NCBI RefSeq assembly: GCF_046115515.1
Contig: NZ_CP175953.1
Reading direction: 5' to 3' (one strand)
DNA length: 64,000 nt
DNA from: Gracilimonas sp017641085
Lineage (GTDB): Bacteria > Bacteroidota > Rhodothermia > Balneolales > Balneolaceae
Shown here: in pieces, positions 40,519 through 48,847 of the stretch
Layout of the letters: each line of letters begins with the position of its first letter
Position numbering within the stretch: position 1 is the first letter of the stretch
The notes under the pieces: generated by a model
Databases searched by the model: none
Seen by the model: only the letters and a program-made list of their open reading frames with translations
Told to the model about the DNA's origin: nothing
Translations under genes and position numbers: made by a program

Positions 40519-41229
40519 ATGTGTGGTCGATATGTTTTATTTAAGCAGATTCAATCGATTGATGAATTTCTCAATGCTGTGGACAGTGGTAAGTACCGGG
40601 CGCCGGGTAAACAGGGAGAGATCGAGTTTCGTCCCAATTACAATGTTGCCCCCACCAATATCATGCCGGTAGCTTACACCAATGAAGAGGGCAAAAGAAT
40701 ACTTGAGCCAATGCACTGGGGGTTTATGGGCTGGAAACCTAAAGAAGGAGATCGGCCTTTCCTACCCATTAACACCCGGGATGATAAAGTAATGAAGAGC
40801 CGCATGTGGAAAGGGCCATTTTTAAATAAGAGATGTATTGTTCCTGCAAATGGCTTTTATGAATGGACAGGAAGCAAAGGCAATAAGACGCCGCACTATA
40901 TCTATCCAAAGAATGGAGAGTTCATGGGGTTTGCTGGTATCTATTCAGATTTAGTACCTGACGGTATCGGTGCTGAAAAGTCGTACTCTATCATTACTAC
41001 CGAGCCTAATAAAGTGATGGAGGATATACATGACCGCATGCCGGTAATTCTGCACCCTTCAGAGTTCGATGACTGGCTAAATCCGGAAAATGATGATCCC
41101 GATTACCTTAAGGATTTTCTGAAGCCTTATCCGGATGATGGTATTCAAGAGCATATCGTATCTAAAGCGGTGGGGAATGTCAGGAATAATGAGTCAGGTT
41201 TAATAGTTAAGGCAGATTTATTTGGTTAA
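40519..41229 (+). CDS. SRAP (HMCES/YedK) family abasic-site protein
   Basis: A 236-aa protein of the SOS-response-associated peptidase family. Catalytic features are visible: Cys2 exposed after Met removal (MCGRY), Asn in FRPNYNVAPTN, Glu in NGFYEWTGSKGNK and His in EDIHDRMPVIL. Such proteins form a covalent crosslink through Cys2 with abasic sites in single-stranded DNA, shielding them from cleavage. A Y-family polymerase gene is 2.2 kb away, so the two could serve together in DNA-damage tolerance (inference); the tyrosine-kinase-like gene lies between them. ATG start at 40519. Confidence 0.93.
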   Translation: MCGRYVLFKQIQSIDEFLNAVDSGKYRAPGKQGEIEFRPNYNVAPTNIMPVAYTNEEGKRILEPMHWGFMGWKPKEGDRPFLPINTRDDKVMKSRMWKGPFLNKRCIVPANGFYEWTGSKGNKTPHYIYPKNGEFMGFAGIYSDLVPDGIGAEKSYSIITTEPNKVMEDIHDRMPVILHPSEFDDWLNPENDDPDYLKDFLKPYPDDGIQEHIVSKAVGNVRNNESGLIVKADLFG

Positions 41230-41259
41230 GTCAACCTTACTCACCACATTGAGTAATTA

Positions 41260-42699
41260 ATGGTTCATGTAGGTATTAAAATGGATAATGAAACAAATTA
41301 CGATAATATAGAACAGCTTTCTAAAGCTAGAAGAGCTTATGTTTCTATTAGTGGAATTTTGTTGGCTTGGCTTCTTATAGGAGTAGATTTACAAGCTCTC
41401 ACGAATAGCTCATTAGATTGGATAAAAGCTATTAATTCACCCGAAGCCATACCTATTGTACTAATGATAGTTTGTTTTTATTTGGGGTACAGATATAATA
41501 TTGAAGCACTAATATTCTCTAAGAAATCGAAATTAGAGGAGCTTGATTACTATTTAATTCATTTTATCGGTCTTGTATCAGTAGGTTTAAGCTTTTTCGA
41601 TCAAGTTACGAATTATGATGTTGGACAAACCATCATCGAGTATATAAGGTCAACTAATTCTTCAATTGTTATCAAATATATTGGGTTTCTTTGGAGTATA
41701 ATTTTGATTTCAGCTTTTGCGAATAAGATTTATAGAACAATAGAACTAAGTAGATTTGCTAAAGGTCACAATAACTATATTCTGATAATTCTATTTTCTA
41801 TTTCACTAATTCTAATTATAAATATCTGGTATTTTATTGATTTATTAATTTATCCCATAATTATATCATCTATAATTACAGGAATATTCTTTTATTACCT
41901 GAGTGAAGAAAACATAGAAGACGGAAATAGTTTAGCAAAACTATTTAACGATAAGACACCATATTTGGGTTCGATCCCTGACTTCAAAGATGCTTACAAA
42001 AAATATTATCAGGTTGAGAACAAGAGAATTTCTGGTCAGCTTATATCTTTTCTTGACCATATTTCACCAATTACTAATATTTTTCATTTAATCGTTGAAC
42101 GACTAAACATATTAAATACGGATACATCATCTAAAACTTTACTTGTAACTGGAGATGATAAATCAGTCGGCAAGAGTAGTATTTCTACAAACATTGCGGT
42201 AATTCTTACTGAAAAAGCACAAAAAGTATTACTTATTGATTGTGATATGAGAAGACCATCCGTTCATCTAATTTTTGGTGAGTTTAGAGAACCTGGATTG
42301 ACAGAACTATTATTTGATCCCCCCAATAATGAAGTAATTATTCCTAGCATAGTACCTGGTCTGGATTTATTAACGGTTGGAAAAAAATACTACGGAATTA
42401 CAAGTGTTTTAAATTCTGAAAAGTTCGGCGATTTGATTAGAGAACTAAAGTCTAAATATGAATATATAATTTTTGATACTCCACCTGTAAATATTTCCGA
42501 TGTACATATCATCAAAAAATATGTGGACAGCGCTATTTTTGTGACATCATATAAAAATAAAGGTGGATTAGAGAAAACAATAAATTCATTAAATGGTTTT
42601 GATGATTCAAATATTTTCATTGAAGGTGTAATAGTAAATTATTTTCAAAAGTACATTCCTTTTTATACTTACTATACTAGATACTATTCTTATAGTTAA
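41260..42699 (+). CDS. Tyrosine-kinase-like P-loop protein with an unusual multi-spanning membrane region
   Basis: A 479-aa protein. Residues about 25-215 hold about five membrane segments (ISGILLAWLLIGVDLQAL, IPIVLMIVCFYLGYRY, YIGFLWSIILISAFANK, YILIILFSISLILIINIWYF). From about residue 295 is a CpsD/CapB/Wzc-type BY-kinase P-loop domain: Walker A GDDKSVGKSS, Walker A' LLIDCDMRRPSVH, Walker B IIFDTPPVN, ending in a Tyr-rich tail YTYYTRYYSYS (autophosphorylation-like). The Wzz chain-length domain normally in such fusions is absent and no exopolysaccharide genes are adjacent. ATG codons at 41260 and 41281 are both possible. The gene is AT-rich relative to SRAP. Confidence 0.72.
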   Translation: MVHVGIKMDNETNYDNIEQLSKARRAYVSISGILLAWLLIGVDLQALTNSSLDWIKAINSPEAIPIVLMIVCFYLGYRYNIEALIFSKKSKLEELDYYLIHFIGLVSVGLSFFDQVTNYDVGQTIIEYIRSTNSSIVIKYIGFLWSIILISAFANKIYRTIELSRFAKGHNNYILIILFSISLILIINIWYFIDLLIYPIIISSIITGIFFYYLSEENIEDGNSLAKLFNDKTPYLGSIPDFKDAYKKYYQVENKRISGQLISFLDHISPITNIFHLIVERLNILNTDTSSKTLLVTGDDKSVGKSSISTNIAVILTEKAQKVLLIDCDMRRPSVHLIFGEFREPGLTELLFDPPNNEVIIPSIVPGLDLLTVGKKYYGITSVLNSEKFGDLIRELKSKYEYIIFDTPPVNISDVHIIKKYVDSAIFVTSYKNKGGLEKTINSLNGFDDSNIFIEGVIVNYFQKYIPFYTYYTRYYSYS

Positions 42700-42741
42700 G
42701 CTTACTTAGACTCCTTCATAGTATTTCTATAATCCAAAGTT

Positions 42742-43353
42742 TTAAGCAAAAAAGAACTCCTCATCCACTTCCTGCATCATTCGCCAGTCTAACTGATCCA
42801 GGATATACACCAGGTGAAAGAACCTGTCTTCATCGGTCTTCACTACATAGTTCAGCTCTTTGGTGATCATTACGTTTTCAGTATGCCGGGTAGGGATACC
42901 TATGACCTGGGCGGAGTTAATCTTCCCCGACTGAAACCTATAAGGCTGCATGCGTTGGATAAGTGGCCGTTCGGTGCCGTCGTAATGTTTCTCAGCCAGT
43001 TCTTCCGGAAGCAACTCAAAGCGGTAAGGAATGATACGGTGGGCCCGGGATGGCAGGTGTTTGTGCCGTTGCACGTAGACGAGCATCCGGTCAATGGTTT
43101 TCCCTTCATAGCCCGGCGCCGGCACTAAGCTCCAAAGCAACTCTTCTTCATTGAAGGTCAGATCAAGAATATCACCGGACTTGGTTTCAACGGTATAAAA
43201 CGATTTCCGGACTCCTCCCTCTACCTTGCTGTGGCAGGAGCGTACCTGGGCAACATCTCTCTGGTAAGGTTGTCGCCAATAGGGAGGTTCCAGGCCCCCA
43301 TACCGGGTAAAAACCGCCAACATATCTACAAGTGGAAATTTGTTCATGACCAT
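42742..43353 (-). CDS. Unknown protein divergent from a Y-family polymerase
   Basis: A 203-aa protein I do not recognise. Seen: an N-terminal RYGGLEPPYWRQPYQRDVAQVRSCHSKVEGGV, then DLTFNEEELLWSLVP, IDRMLVYVQRHKHLPSRAHRIIPYR and a C-terminal HLVYILDQLDWRMMQEVDEEF. There are no membrane segments or signal peptide. It is divergent from the polymerase gene with a 66-base gap that contains a palindrome, so the pair is likely controlled together. Starting codon options are ATG 43353 and 43347; an in-frame TTG lies just upstream. Position suggests a polymerase-associated or SOS-related role (inference). Confidence 0.6.
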   Translation of the reverse strand: MVMNKFPLVDMLAVFTRYGGLEPPYWRQPYQRDVAQVRSCHSKVEGGVRKSFYTVETKSGDILDLTFNEEELLWSLVPAPGYEGKTIDRMLVYVQRHKHLPSRAHRIIPYRFELLPEELAEKHYDGTERPLIQRMQPYRFQSGKINSAQVIGIPTRHTENVMITKELNYVVKTDEDRFFHLVYILDQLDWRMMQEVDEEFFFA

Positions 43354-43393
43354 CAAATCTATTTGGTCATTTTAAACTACACACATATATTAC

Positions 43394-43407
43394 ACATATC
43401 AATATGT
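43394..43407. promoter_or_regulatory. Palindrome in polymerase divergent promoter
   Basis: ACATAT-CA-ATATGT, a perfect 6-base inverted repeat with 2-base spacer, in the 66-base divergent gap, 13 bases before the polymerase start. Probably an operator for a damage-inducible or autoregulated pair; no known SOS-box consensus was recognised. Confidence 0.4.
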
Positions 43408-43419
43408 ATAGGAAGAATT

Positions 43420-44763
43420 ATGCCACATAAAAAGCCTCATCCTTACCAGCCAGAGAAAGATGTCCACCGGATTACCCTGTACAATACGATCTATCCTGAG
43501 CATCAGCACCGCTCCCAAAAAGACCGGCTGTATTTGCACTTTGACTTCGCCTGTTTCTATGCCCAGGTCGAACAGCTTCGAAGGAATATGTATGGGCTGC
43601 CCCTGATCGTTGGAGGATGGAGAAAAGAAAGCGGTCAGGTAAAAGGAATTGTAGCAACGGCTTCCTATGAAGCCCGGAAGTTTGGCATCAAGACAGGCAT
43701 GAGTGCTTTTGAGACGTATCAGTTATGCCCGCACGTATGTATGCTTCAGGTCGACTATGACACCTATACCGGAATCTCCCAGCAGGTACATTTTATCTTC
43801 AAAGAGTTTGCACCGGTGGTTGAGCGCTACTCGATGGACGAATACTTCATGGAGATCGACTTCCTTCGGGGCCGTTCCCGGAAAGAGATAGACGGGTTTG
43901 CCAAGCGCTTACAGAATCGTATTTATCAGGCTACTCATTTGGTAGGTTCAGTCGGAATCGCCCGGTCCAAAACCTACGCGAAGCTTTCCAGCAGCCTGAA
44001 TAAACCGAAAGGTCGAACCTTAATACTAACCGATGAAGAAGAACGCTCGGAGATCTGGCCTCTGGATGTGGACGAGGTATGGGGCGTAGGTCGGCGGCGG
44101 CATGAACATATCCTGTCTGAGGGATACAAGACTATTGGCGATGTAGCCGAACGAGGCAATCAGAAAACCTTCATCCGGCTCTTCGGGGCCAACTTTGGGA
44201 AGATGCTCTTTCAGACCATCATCGGAAAAGACCAAGGCCGGGTAATGGAAGAGATCTCCGAGGACTACGAGCCCAAAGAAGGGGTAAGCTACGGGCATAC
44301 CTTCTCGGAAGGCTCAACTGATGTGGACCGAATTAAAGGCGAGTACGCGATAGCCGTGCAGCAGATTTGCTACCGATTAAGAGCCTACAGCATCCGGGCT
44401 AATTCCTTTTCCGGTATGTTTGGCTTTAACGAACCAGACAAGGCCGGAGTAGGCTTTCGGTTTGTCACCCCAGCACATACCAATATCGATGACTACGTGT
44501 ACCAGGCCTTAATGGATAAGGTAGAACCGGCCATCAAAAAAGCTTGCCAGCACGGCATCGAGATCCGAAACATCATGCTGGGCACTCACCAGATCGATAA
44601 GACGAACCAACTGAACGTATTCTTTCAGGACGATGAGGACAAAACCGCCAGGGTAAAAGCCATGGATGAGATCAAAAACCGGTTTGGTCAGAAGTATATT
44701 ACCAAAGCCAATACCTTACACCGGGTGAAAGGGAATACACACTTTTTGGAGAGGAATGGTTAA
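43420..44763 (+). CDS. Y-family DNA polymerase (DinB/UmuC-like)
   Basis: A 447-aa translesion polymerase. Catalytic motifs: LHFDFACFYAQVEQL (Asp41 region) and the SMDEYFMEID box (Asp140-Glu141). Between are IVGGWRKESGQVKGIVATASYEARKFGIKTGM and later VWGVGRRRHEHILSEGYKTIGDVAERG, the helix-hairpin-helix of the thumb region. The little-finger part continues to the end with ordinary sequence. The frame is open upstream to 43231, but ATG 43420 with AGGAAG before it is the start. It is divergent from an unknown gene and may be damage-inducible. RecA-related and UmuD partners are absent here, so it more likely resembles DinB than UmuC. Confidence 0.92.
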   Translation: MPHKKPHPYQPEKDVHRITLYNTIYPEHQHRSQKDRLYLHFDFACFYAQVEQLRRNMYGLPLIVGGWRKESGQVKGIVATASYEARKFGIKTGMSAFETYQLCPHVCMLQVDYDTYTGISQQVHFIFKEFAPVVERYSMDEYFMEIDFLRGRSRKEIDGFAKRLQNRIYQATHLVGSVGIARSKTYAKLSSSLNKPKGRTLILTDEEERSEIWPLDVDEVWGVGRRRHEHILSEGYKTIGDVAERGNQKTFIRLFGANFGKMLFQTIIGKDQGRVMEEISEDYEPKEGVSYGHTFSEGSTDVDRIKGEYAIAVQQICYRLRAYSIRANSFSGMFGFNEPDKAGVGFRFVTPAHTNIDDYVYQALMDKVEPAIKKACQHGIEIRNIMLGTHQIDKTNQLNVFFQDDEDKTARVKAMDEIKNRFGQKYITKANTLHRVKGNTHFLERNG

Positions 44764-44777
44764 TGAAATGATATTTT

Positions 44778-45584
44778 TTAGTTCCGGACCTTAATTATTT
44801 TCAATAATTCAGTCATATTTAAAATCAGATCCTCATCATCTTTCGGAAATGCTTCAACGTAAACAAATTTTTTATGATCGGTTTTTATTGATGTAGATAC
44901 CTGACCCCCAAAGTATTTCTGAACAATCTGCGTAAACCAATTAATATCCTCATCAATATCTTTTGAATCTTTACGGAGTTTCCAAACAAAGGTATCTGAA
45001 ATCATCAAGTCACCTTTTGGAGCTGCATTTCCACTAAACCAATATGTTTTAGCTCTCGTCCAGCTACTTTTTGGAGCCATATTATATAATGCATCTCCTA
45101 GTGTAGAAAGAAAATCATCTTTAGGACTATCAAAAGAGGAATCCTCAAATTCAGAGCTTTCTTTGATTGGTTCTGCTACTGGTTCCAGATAAGTTTCAAC
45201 GAACTCAGATAGTGAATTCAAAAGAGAAGGTTCTGTTGTAAAAAGCCCAAGGTCTGTCGATCTCTCATCAGAACCTTGAGTGAGGTTCATAGAAGTAAAC
45301 ACTGCAGAATTCGAATTGATAAATAGTTTGGCATGTAACCTTTCAACTAAATACACTGCATCTGCATAAGGCTCTATTTCAGGAATGCTCTTTTCCTGAT
45401 CTTGCCTCAGAAAAACTATAATTTTTGTCCCCTTATTCTTTGCCCTTATTAGTGCTTGCTTAACCTTAGTCCATCTTGATATAGAAATGTACGGTGATAC
45501 TAATACAACCTCATCCGTACTCTCTTCTATCAAGGTTAGTATTTTGCCGGTAATTTCACGGGGTTTAATAACTTCTATGTTCAT
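44778..45584 (-). CDS. PLD-like (HKD) protein
   Basis: A 268-aa cytoplasmic protein with one phospholipase-D/nuclease-type motif: RLHAKLFINSNSAVFTSMN (about residues 82-100) with His and Lys of HxK and a downstream Asn. The N-terminal IEESTDEVVLVSPYISIS and the spacing resemble the nuclease branch used in restriction and in several defence proteins. Half-motif proteins of this type usually dimerise to make the active site. It is the last gene of a leftward nuclease-rich array, 75 bases beyond a HEPN-like gene, convergent with the polymerase. Confidence 0.75.
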   Translation of the reverse strand: MNIEVIKPREITGKILTLIEESTDEVVLVSPYISISRWTKVKQALIRAKNKGTKIIVFLRQDQEKSIPEIEPYADAVYLVERLHAKLFINSNSAVFTSMNLTQGSDERSTDLGLFTTEPSLLNSLSEFVETYLEPVAEPIKESSEFEDSSFDSPKDDFLSTLGDALYNMAPKSSWTRAKTYWFSGNAAPKGDLMISDTFVWKLRKDSKDIDEDINWFTQIVQKYFGGQVSTSIKTDHKKFVYVEAFPKDDEDLILNMTELLKIIKVRN

Positions 45585-45659
45585 TATTTAGTCATCAATA
45601 AATTTTTAATGAGGGCAAATATTAAATAAAGTAATTCAATTCGAAAGTCTTTTGATACC

Positions 45660-46349
45660 TCAACTAACATTTTGATATTTATTTAACAAAGTAAGCAGGT
45701 GATCTCTGACCGACTCAAACATATGCTCAGCAAATTCTAGACTTAAGATTATTTTATCCTTTTCTGGATGCACCTGTATACCCAGGTATTCTTTGTTTTT
45801 AAGTTTATTTTGAACTTCTCCACTTAGCGAAGAAAATTTTGCATAATGATGAGCTATCGAGTTTCTGACATTCCCAAGAAAACGAAAATCTTTTGAATGT
45901 TTATTTGATAAGAATAGATCTCTTTCCAGATCTTTTTTAAAATAGTTAATTGCCTTAGCTATGAAATATTTTCCATCTGCTTGATGCAGTTTTTTAGTGA
46001 TTTTTTTTTCTTCTCTTAATATTTCTGCGAAATCTTTTATTACTGTCTCATACAAAGACCATAAGGAAACTATAAATGGGTTAATAATAATTTGTGGAAG
46101 ATTAGCCCTTAATGATTTTTCAAAATTTTTGATTCTTTGTTTCTCATATTCAATCAAATGTTCATTGAAAATACCTTCTTCAATTTCAGAGACATCTATA
46201 GATTTATTTTTCTCAAACTTTTCCCATTCACTTTTCAACTGTTCCCTTACAAGATCCATATGGCGATGTAATAAATAAATATCATATTTGATATCCATCA
46301 AGACAGTCTCACCATAGAAGATTACAAATTGTTGGCGCTCTTTATTCAT
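45660..46349 (-). CDS. HEPN-like protein with RxxxxH motif
   Basis: A 229-aa mostly helical, charged protein. The decisive feature is RNSIAHH (about residues 171-177) with R-x4-H in the context FLGNVRNSIAHHYAKF, a typical HEPN ribonuclease motif. The preceding helices (NPFIVSLWSLYETVIKDFAEIL) fit a HEPN dimer. Such domains act as RNases in toxin-antitoxin and defence systems. No antitoxin (MNT-type) is adjacent. ATG 46349 was chosen, ATG 46298 being an alternative; it is AT-rich and 44 bases downstream of the NucS-like gene, so co-transcription is likely. Confidence 0.62.
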   Translation of the reverse strand: MNKERQQFVIFYGETVLMDIKYDIYLLHRHMDLVREQLKSEWEKFEKNKSIDVSEIEEGIFNEHLIEYEKQRIKNFEKSLRANLPQIIINPFIVSLWSLYETVIKDFAEILREEKKITKKLHQADGKYFIAKAINYFKKDLERDLFLSNKHSKDFRFLGNVRNSIAHHYAKFSSLSGEVQNKLKNKEYLGIQVHPEKDKIILSLEFAEHMFESVRDHLLTLLNKYQNVS

Positions 46350-46393
46350 CTTTCTGTAGTTTCATTCTATTCCTTGCGTAAGAATATCTGAAA

Positions 46394-47311
46394 TTAACCC
46401 TGTTCGTAACTCCTCAAAATCAATGGCTCAGCTTTTTCCAGATCTTCTTTGTTACGGATGGTTATTTCAAGATCACCGGTACCAAAATGCCCAATGTTTC
46501 GCACGTCTCTGGTGAAGCCTTCTTCAAGCTGCATTTCATCCGGATTTAGTTTTACGTAGACCTGTAGTTTATTGCTTTGAGCGTACACTTCCACACAGGC
46601 AAAGTTTTTAATCCGTTTGTAGGCAAAATAGTATTTAAGTGTTTTCTCCTGAACATCATCTCCAAGGTTCATCATATAATCGCGGAGTGCGTGATAGAGA
46701 TCGGTTAGTTCTTGATTGGCAGACTCTAAGTGATCCGAGACTGTTTTGTACTCCTGTTTGGTTTGGGACGAGCCAGAAAATGACTGCTTGGAGCCATTGC
46801 TTTTCGCCTCTACCACATTCACCAATTCTAGCAATAGAAGATCATCACCAAACTTACGATACCGGATTAGCTCAATGTTCCGATTCATCTGCTTTACAGC
46901 ATGTTCGTCATACTTGGTGAAGTCCCCTGCAATACAAAGCAGCCTTGGATTGTTCCAGTCAATATTTTCTGAATCCTCTTTACTGATATTCTTTAGAACC
47001 AGTAGCTCAAACTCAGCTTTATGGTCAAATAGCCAATCCAAATAAAATAAGCCTTGATTGATCACATTCTCATTCATGGCCCGCTTGTATTCAATGATCA
47101 CTGGACTTCCATTTTCGTCTATTCCTAAGGTATCAATACGACCTCCGTGATTTATTCCGGTAGAATATTCAGTAGCTAAAAACCGAACACCAAGATAGGT
47201 TTCCAGATTAGCTTCAATCTGGCTTTGAAGTGACTTCTCAATCTTAGCTGCTGAGCCGGTAAGTTCAGTTACTTGCTGGCCTTTGATTTGAAAGAGTTTG
47301 ATGTCTGACAT
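46394..47311 (-). CDS. NucS-like nuclease with DUF5655 C-terminal domain
   Basis: A 305-aa protein with a PD-(D/E)xK core near the N-terminus: GGRIDTLGIDENGSPVIIEYKR (about residues 55-76), with Asp and Glu-x-Lys spaced as in this fold. The C-terminal 110 residues match DUF5655 (YFAYKRIKNFACVEVYAQSN, VYVKLNPDEM, RNIGHFGTGDLEI). Such nucleases are typical of restriction-like or defence islands. It follows the PIN gene by 3 bases and precedes the HEPN-like gene by 44 bases in a leftward run. Confidence 0.78.
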   Translation of the reverse strand: MSDIKLFQIKGQQVTELTGSAAKIEKSLQSQIEANLETYLGVRFLATEYSTGINHGGRIDTLGIDENGSPVIIEYKRAMNENVINQGLFYLDWLFDHKAEFELLVLKNISKEDSENIDWNNPRLLCIAGDFTKYDEHAVKQMNRNIELIRYRKFGDDLLLLELVNVVEAKSNGSKQSFSGSSQTKQEYKTVSDHLESANQELTDLYHALRDYMMNLGDDVQEKTLKYYFAYKRIKNFACVEVYAQSNKLQVYVKLNPDEMQLEEGFTRDVRNIGHFGTGDLEITIRNKEDLEKAEPLILRSYEQG

Positions 47312-47314
47312 ACG

Positions 47315-47764
47315 TTAAATTTTAGGCTTTATAAGATCAATAAATACCCCGTCTAAATGATCAAAATCACCATCTGTAGTTACCAATTTTGAATTTGTGA
47401 TATGAGCGGTAGCTGCAATCCAAAGATCATTCTTCCCTACCGTAATTGACGAATAGCCATCAGGATAATTCCTTACCGGATCTTTGTGTTTACTGTAGGC
47501 ATCCATTTCAGCGTAAACCTTAATCTGTTTTTCTGTTTGAATCGGAACCCTGAGAAAGTAGCTAAGGAGTTTTTCAAGCTGTTGCATCTTCTTTGATCCC
47601 CAACCCCGCTGGATTGCCAAGGACTTCATTTCTGCTTCCGTAACAATTGATATCAGTGCTACATTTTTATTACTGAATGGTTGGTACTTATTTTCAAAAG
47701 CAGATAACAACGTTGGCTTTGTGATATAGTAAACAAGGATATTTGTATCTAAGAGATAATTCAT
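47315..47764 (-). CDS. PIN-domain (VapC-like) toxin
   Basis: A 149-aa PIN endoribonuclease. Acidic residues are in place: Asp6 (YLLDTNILVYY), Glu (ISIVTEAEMKSLA), Asp in VGKNDLWIAATA and Asp in VTTDGDFDHL. VapC toxins cleave tRNA or rRNA. The partner would be the gene upstream, whose stop is 8 bases before this start. That partner is 317 aa rather than the usual 70-90 aa VapB antitoxin, so the pair is unusual. The nuclease gene following starts only 3 bases after it. Confidence 0.88.
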   Translation of the reverse strand: MNYLLDTNILVYYITKPTLLSAFENKYQPFSNKNVALISIVTEAEMKSLAIQRGWGSKKMQQLEKLLSYFLRVPIQTEKQIKVYAEMDAYSKHKDPVRNYPDGYSSITVGKNDLWIAATAHITNSKLVTTDGDFDHLDGVFIDLIKPKI

Positions 47765-47772
47765 GTCTGAAT

Positions 47773-48726
47773 TTATTCTTTCAATAATTCAAGCAGTTCT
47801 TCTGGTGATTCCTCCACCTTCATATCTTTAATGGATTGCTTGAATTTCCCCTCATTAAACCCCTGCCATTCTTGTTCTTTTGCCAACCGTTTTAAATCAA
47901 TCTCCTCGAAAATGGGAAGTGTTAGCTCCTCTATAGATTCTGCATCACCTCTGGCAGTCTGAATATCTAAAATCTCAATGTATTTAAGATTACCGTCGGT
48001 TTTAAAGTGAGCTAGCCCCGTTATTTTAACTTTTTCTCCAAAGAATTTTTTCAGGTTTTTGATGTTCAGATTATTTCCGGGAAATGCACGAATTCTTTGA
48101 TCTTTTGTCGTAACAATTTCCATCTGCTCTTTCTTATGCCTCATCACATCAAGAGTACCGATAATGGGAGTCTTTACACTCTCTCTTGTTTTCTGTTCTG
48201 TGATGGATACTTTTTCCAATGTTTTTTTCTTAATGGAAACTGACTTTACTTTACTTTTTCCGTTAGAAATTAAGTTGATCTCAGAATTATCATTATCCAA
48301 AATCTTATTGAAATCAGTTACTTTTTGCAGTAAATATTTATCCAGCATTCCGGATGATTCAGGCTGACTGATGGCTTTATCATATACATAGCTTGACAAC
48401 CCAAATGCACTTTCATTCAATAATTTTTCAGCATCAACTTCATCAAAAATTCCAAACTGCTTTCCCTGATAAACCTGAGAAATTTCGGGAGCTTCAATTT
48501 CCAATATAGTAGAGCCGGGATTTAATCCGGTGATCTGAAAATCAATGACTTCCTTAAGCCATTTGGGCTTTTGTCCTCGCCCGGGTTTACTCCTGCCCTC
48601 TATCAAATTCAAAACCGCACCTTCGGCAAGGGCCGTCAATCTATCTTGAAGCTCTGCTAACTTAGAGAAGGATATTTTCCCATTCTCCAAATTGAAGTTC
48701 TTTAATATGATACGGTGCTTATGCAT
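47773..48726 (-). CDS. Unknown 317-aa protein paired with the PIN toxin
   Basis: No known VapB fold is recognisable. The N-terminus (HRIILKNFNLENGKISFSKLAE, RSKPGRGQKPKWLK) is basic; DFQITGLNPGSTILEIEAPE follows; the C-terminus is charged and ends EESPEELLELLKE. The central part has beta-rich sequence (IPIIGTLDVMRHK, VKITGLAHFKTDGNLKYIEILDI). It starts at ATG 48726 and ends 8 bases before the PIN toxin gene, so it is either a large antitoxin or a functional partner using the PIN nuclease. It is the first gene of the short leftward unit. Confidence 0.62.
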   Translation of the reverse strand: MHKHRIILKNFNLENGKISFSKLAELQDRLTALAEGAVLNLIEGRSKPGRGQKPKWLKEVIDFQITGLNPGSTILEIEAPEISQVYQGKQFGIFDEVDAEKLLNESAFGLSSYVYDKAISQPESSGMLDKYLLQKVTDFNKILDNDNSEINLISNGKSKVKSVSIKKKTLEKVSITEQKTRESVKTPIIGTLDVMRHKKEQMEIVTTKDQRIRAFPGNNLNIKNLKKFFGEKVKITGLAHFKTDGNLKYIEILDIQTARGDAESIEELTLPIFEEIDLKRLAKEQEWQGFNEGKFKQSIKDMKVEESPEELLELLKE

Positions 48727-48847
48727 GAAGGCTATTTTAGATTTCCCGAATATTTTTTATCAATATATTAAAAATTTCTGTTCGTGTTCTTTCTACTGAA
48801 CATTACAAGTGATGCGATCAGTATAATAACTATAGAACTAACGCTCT

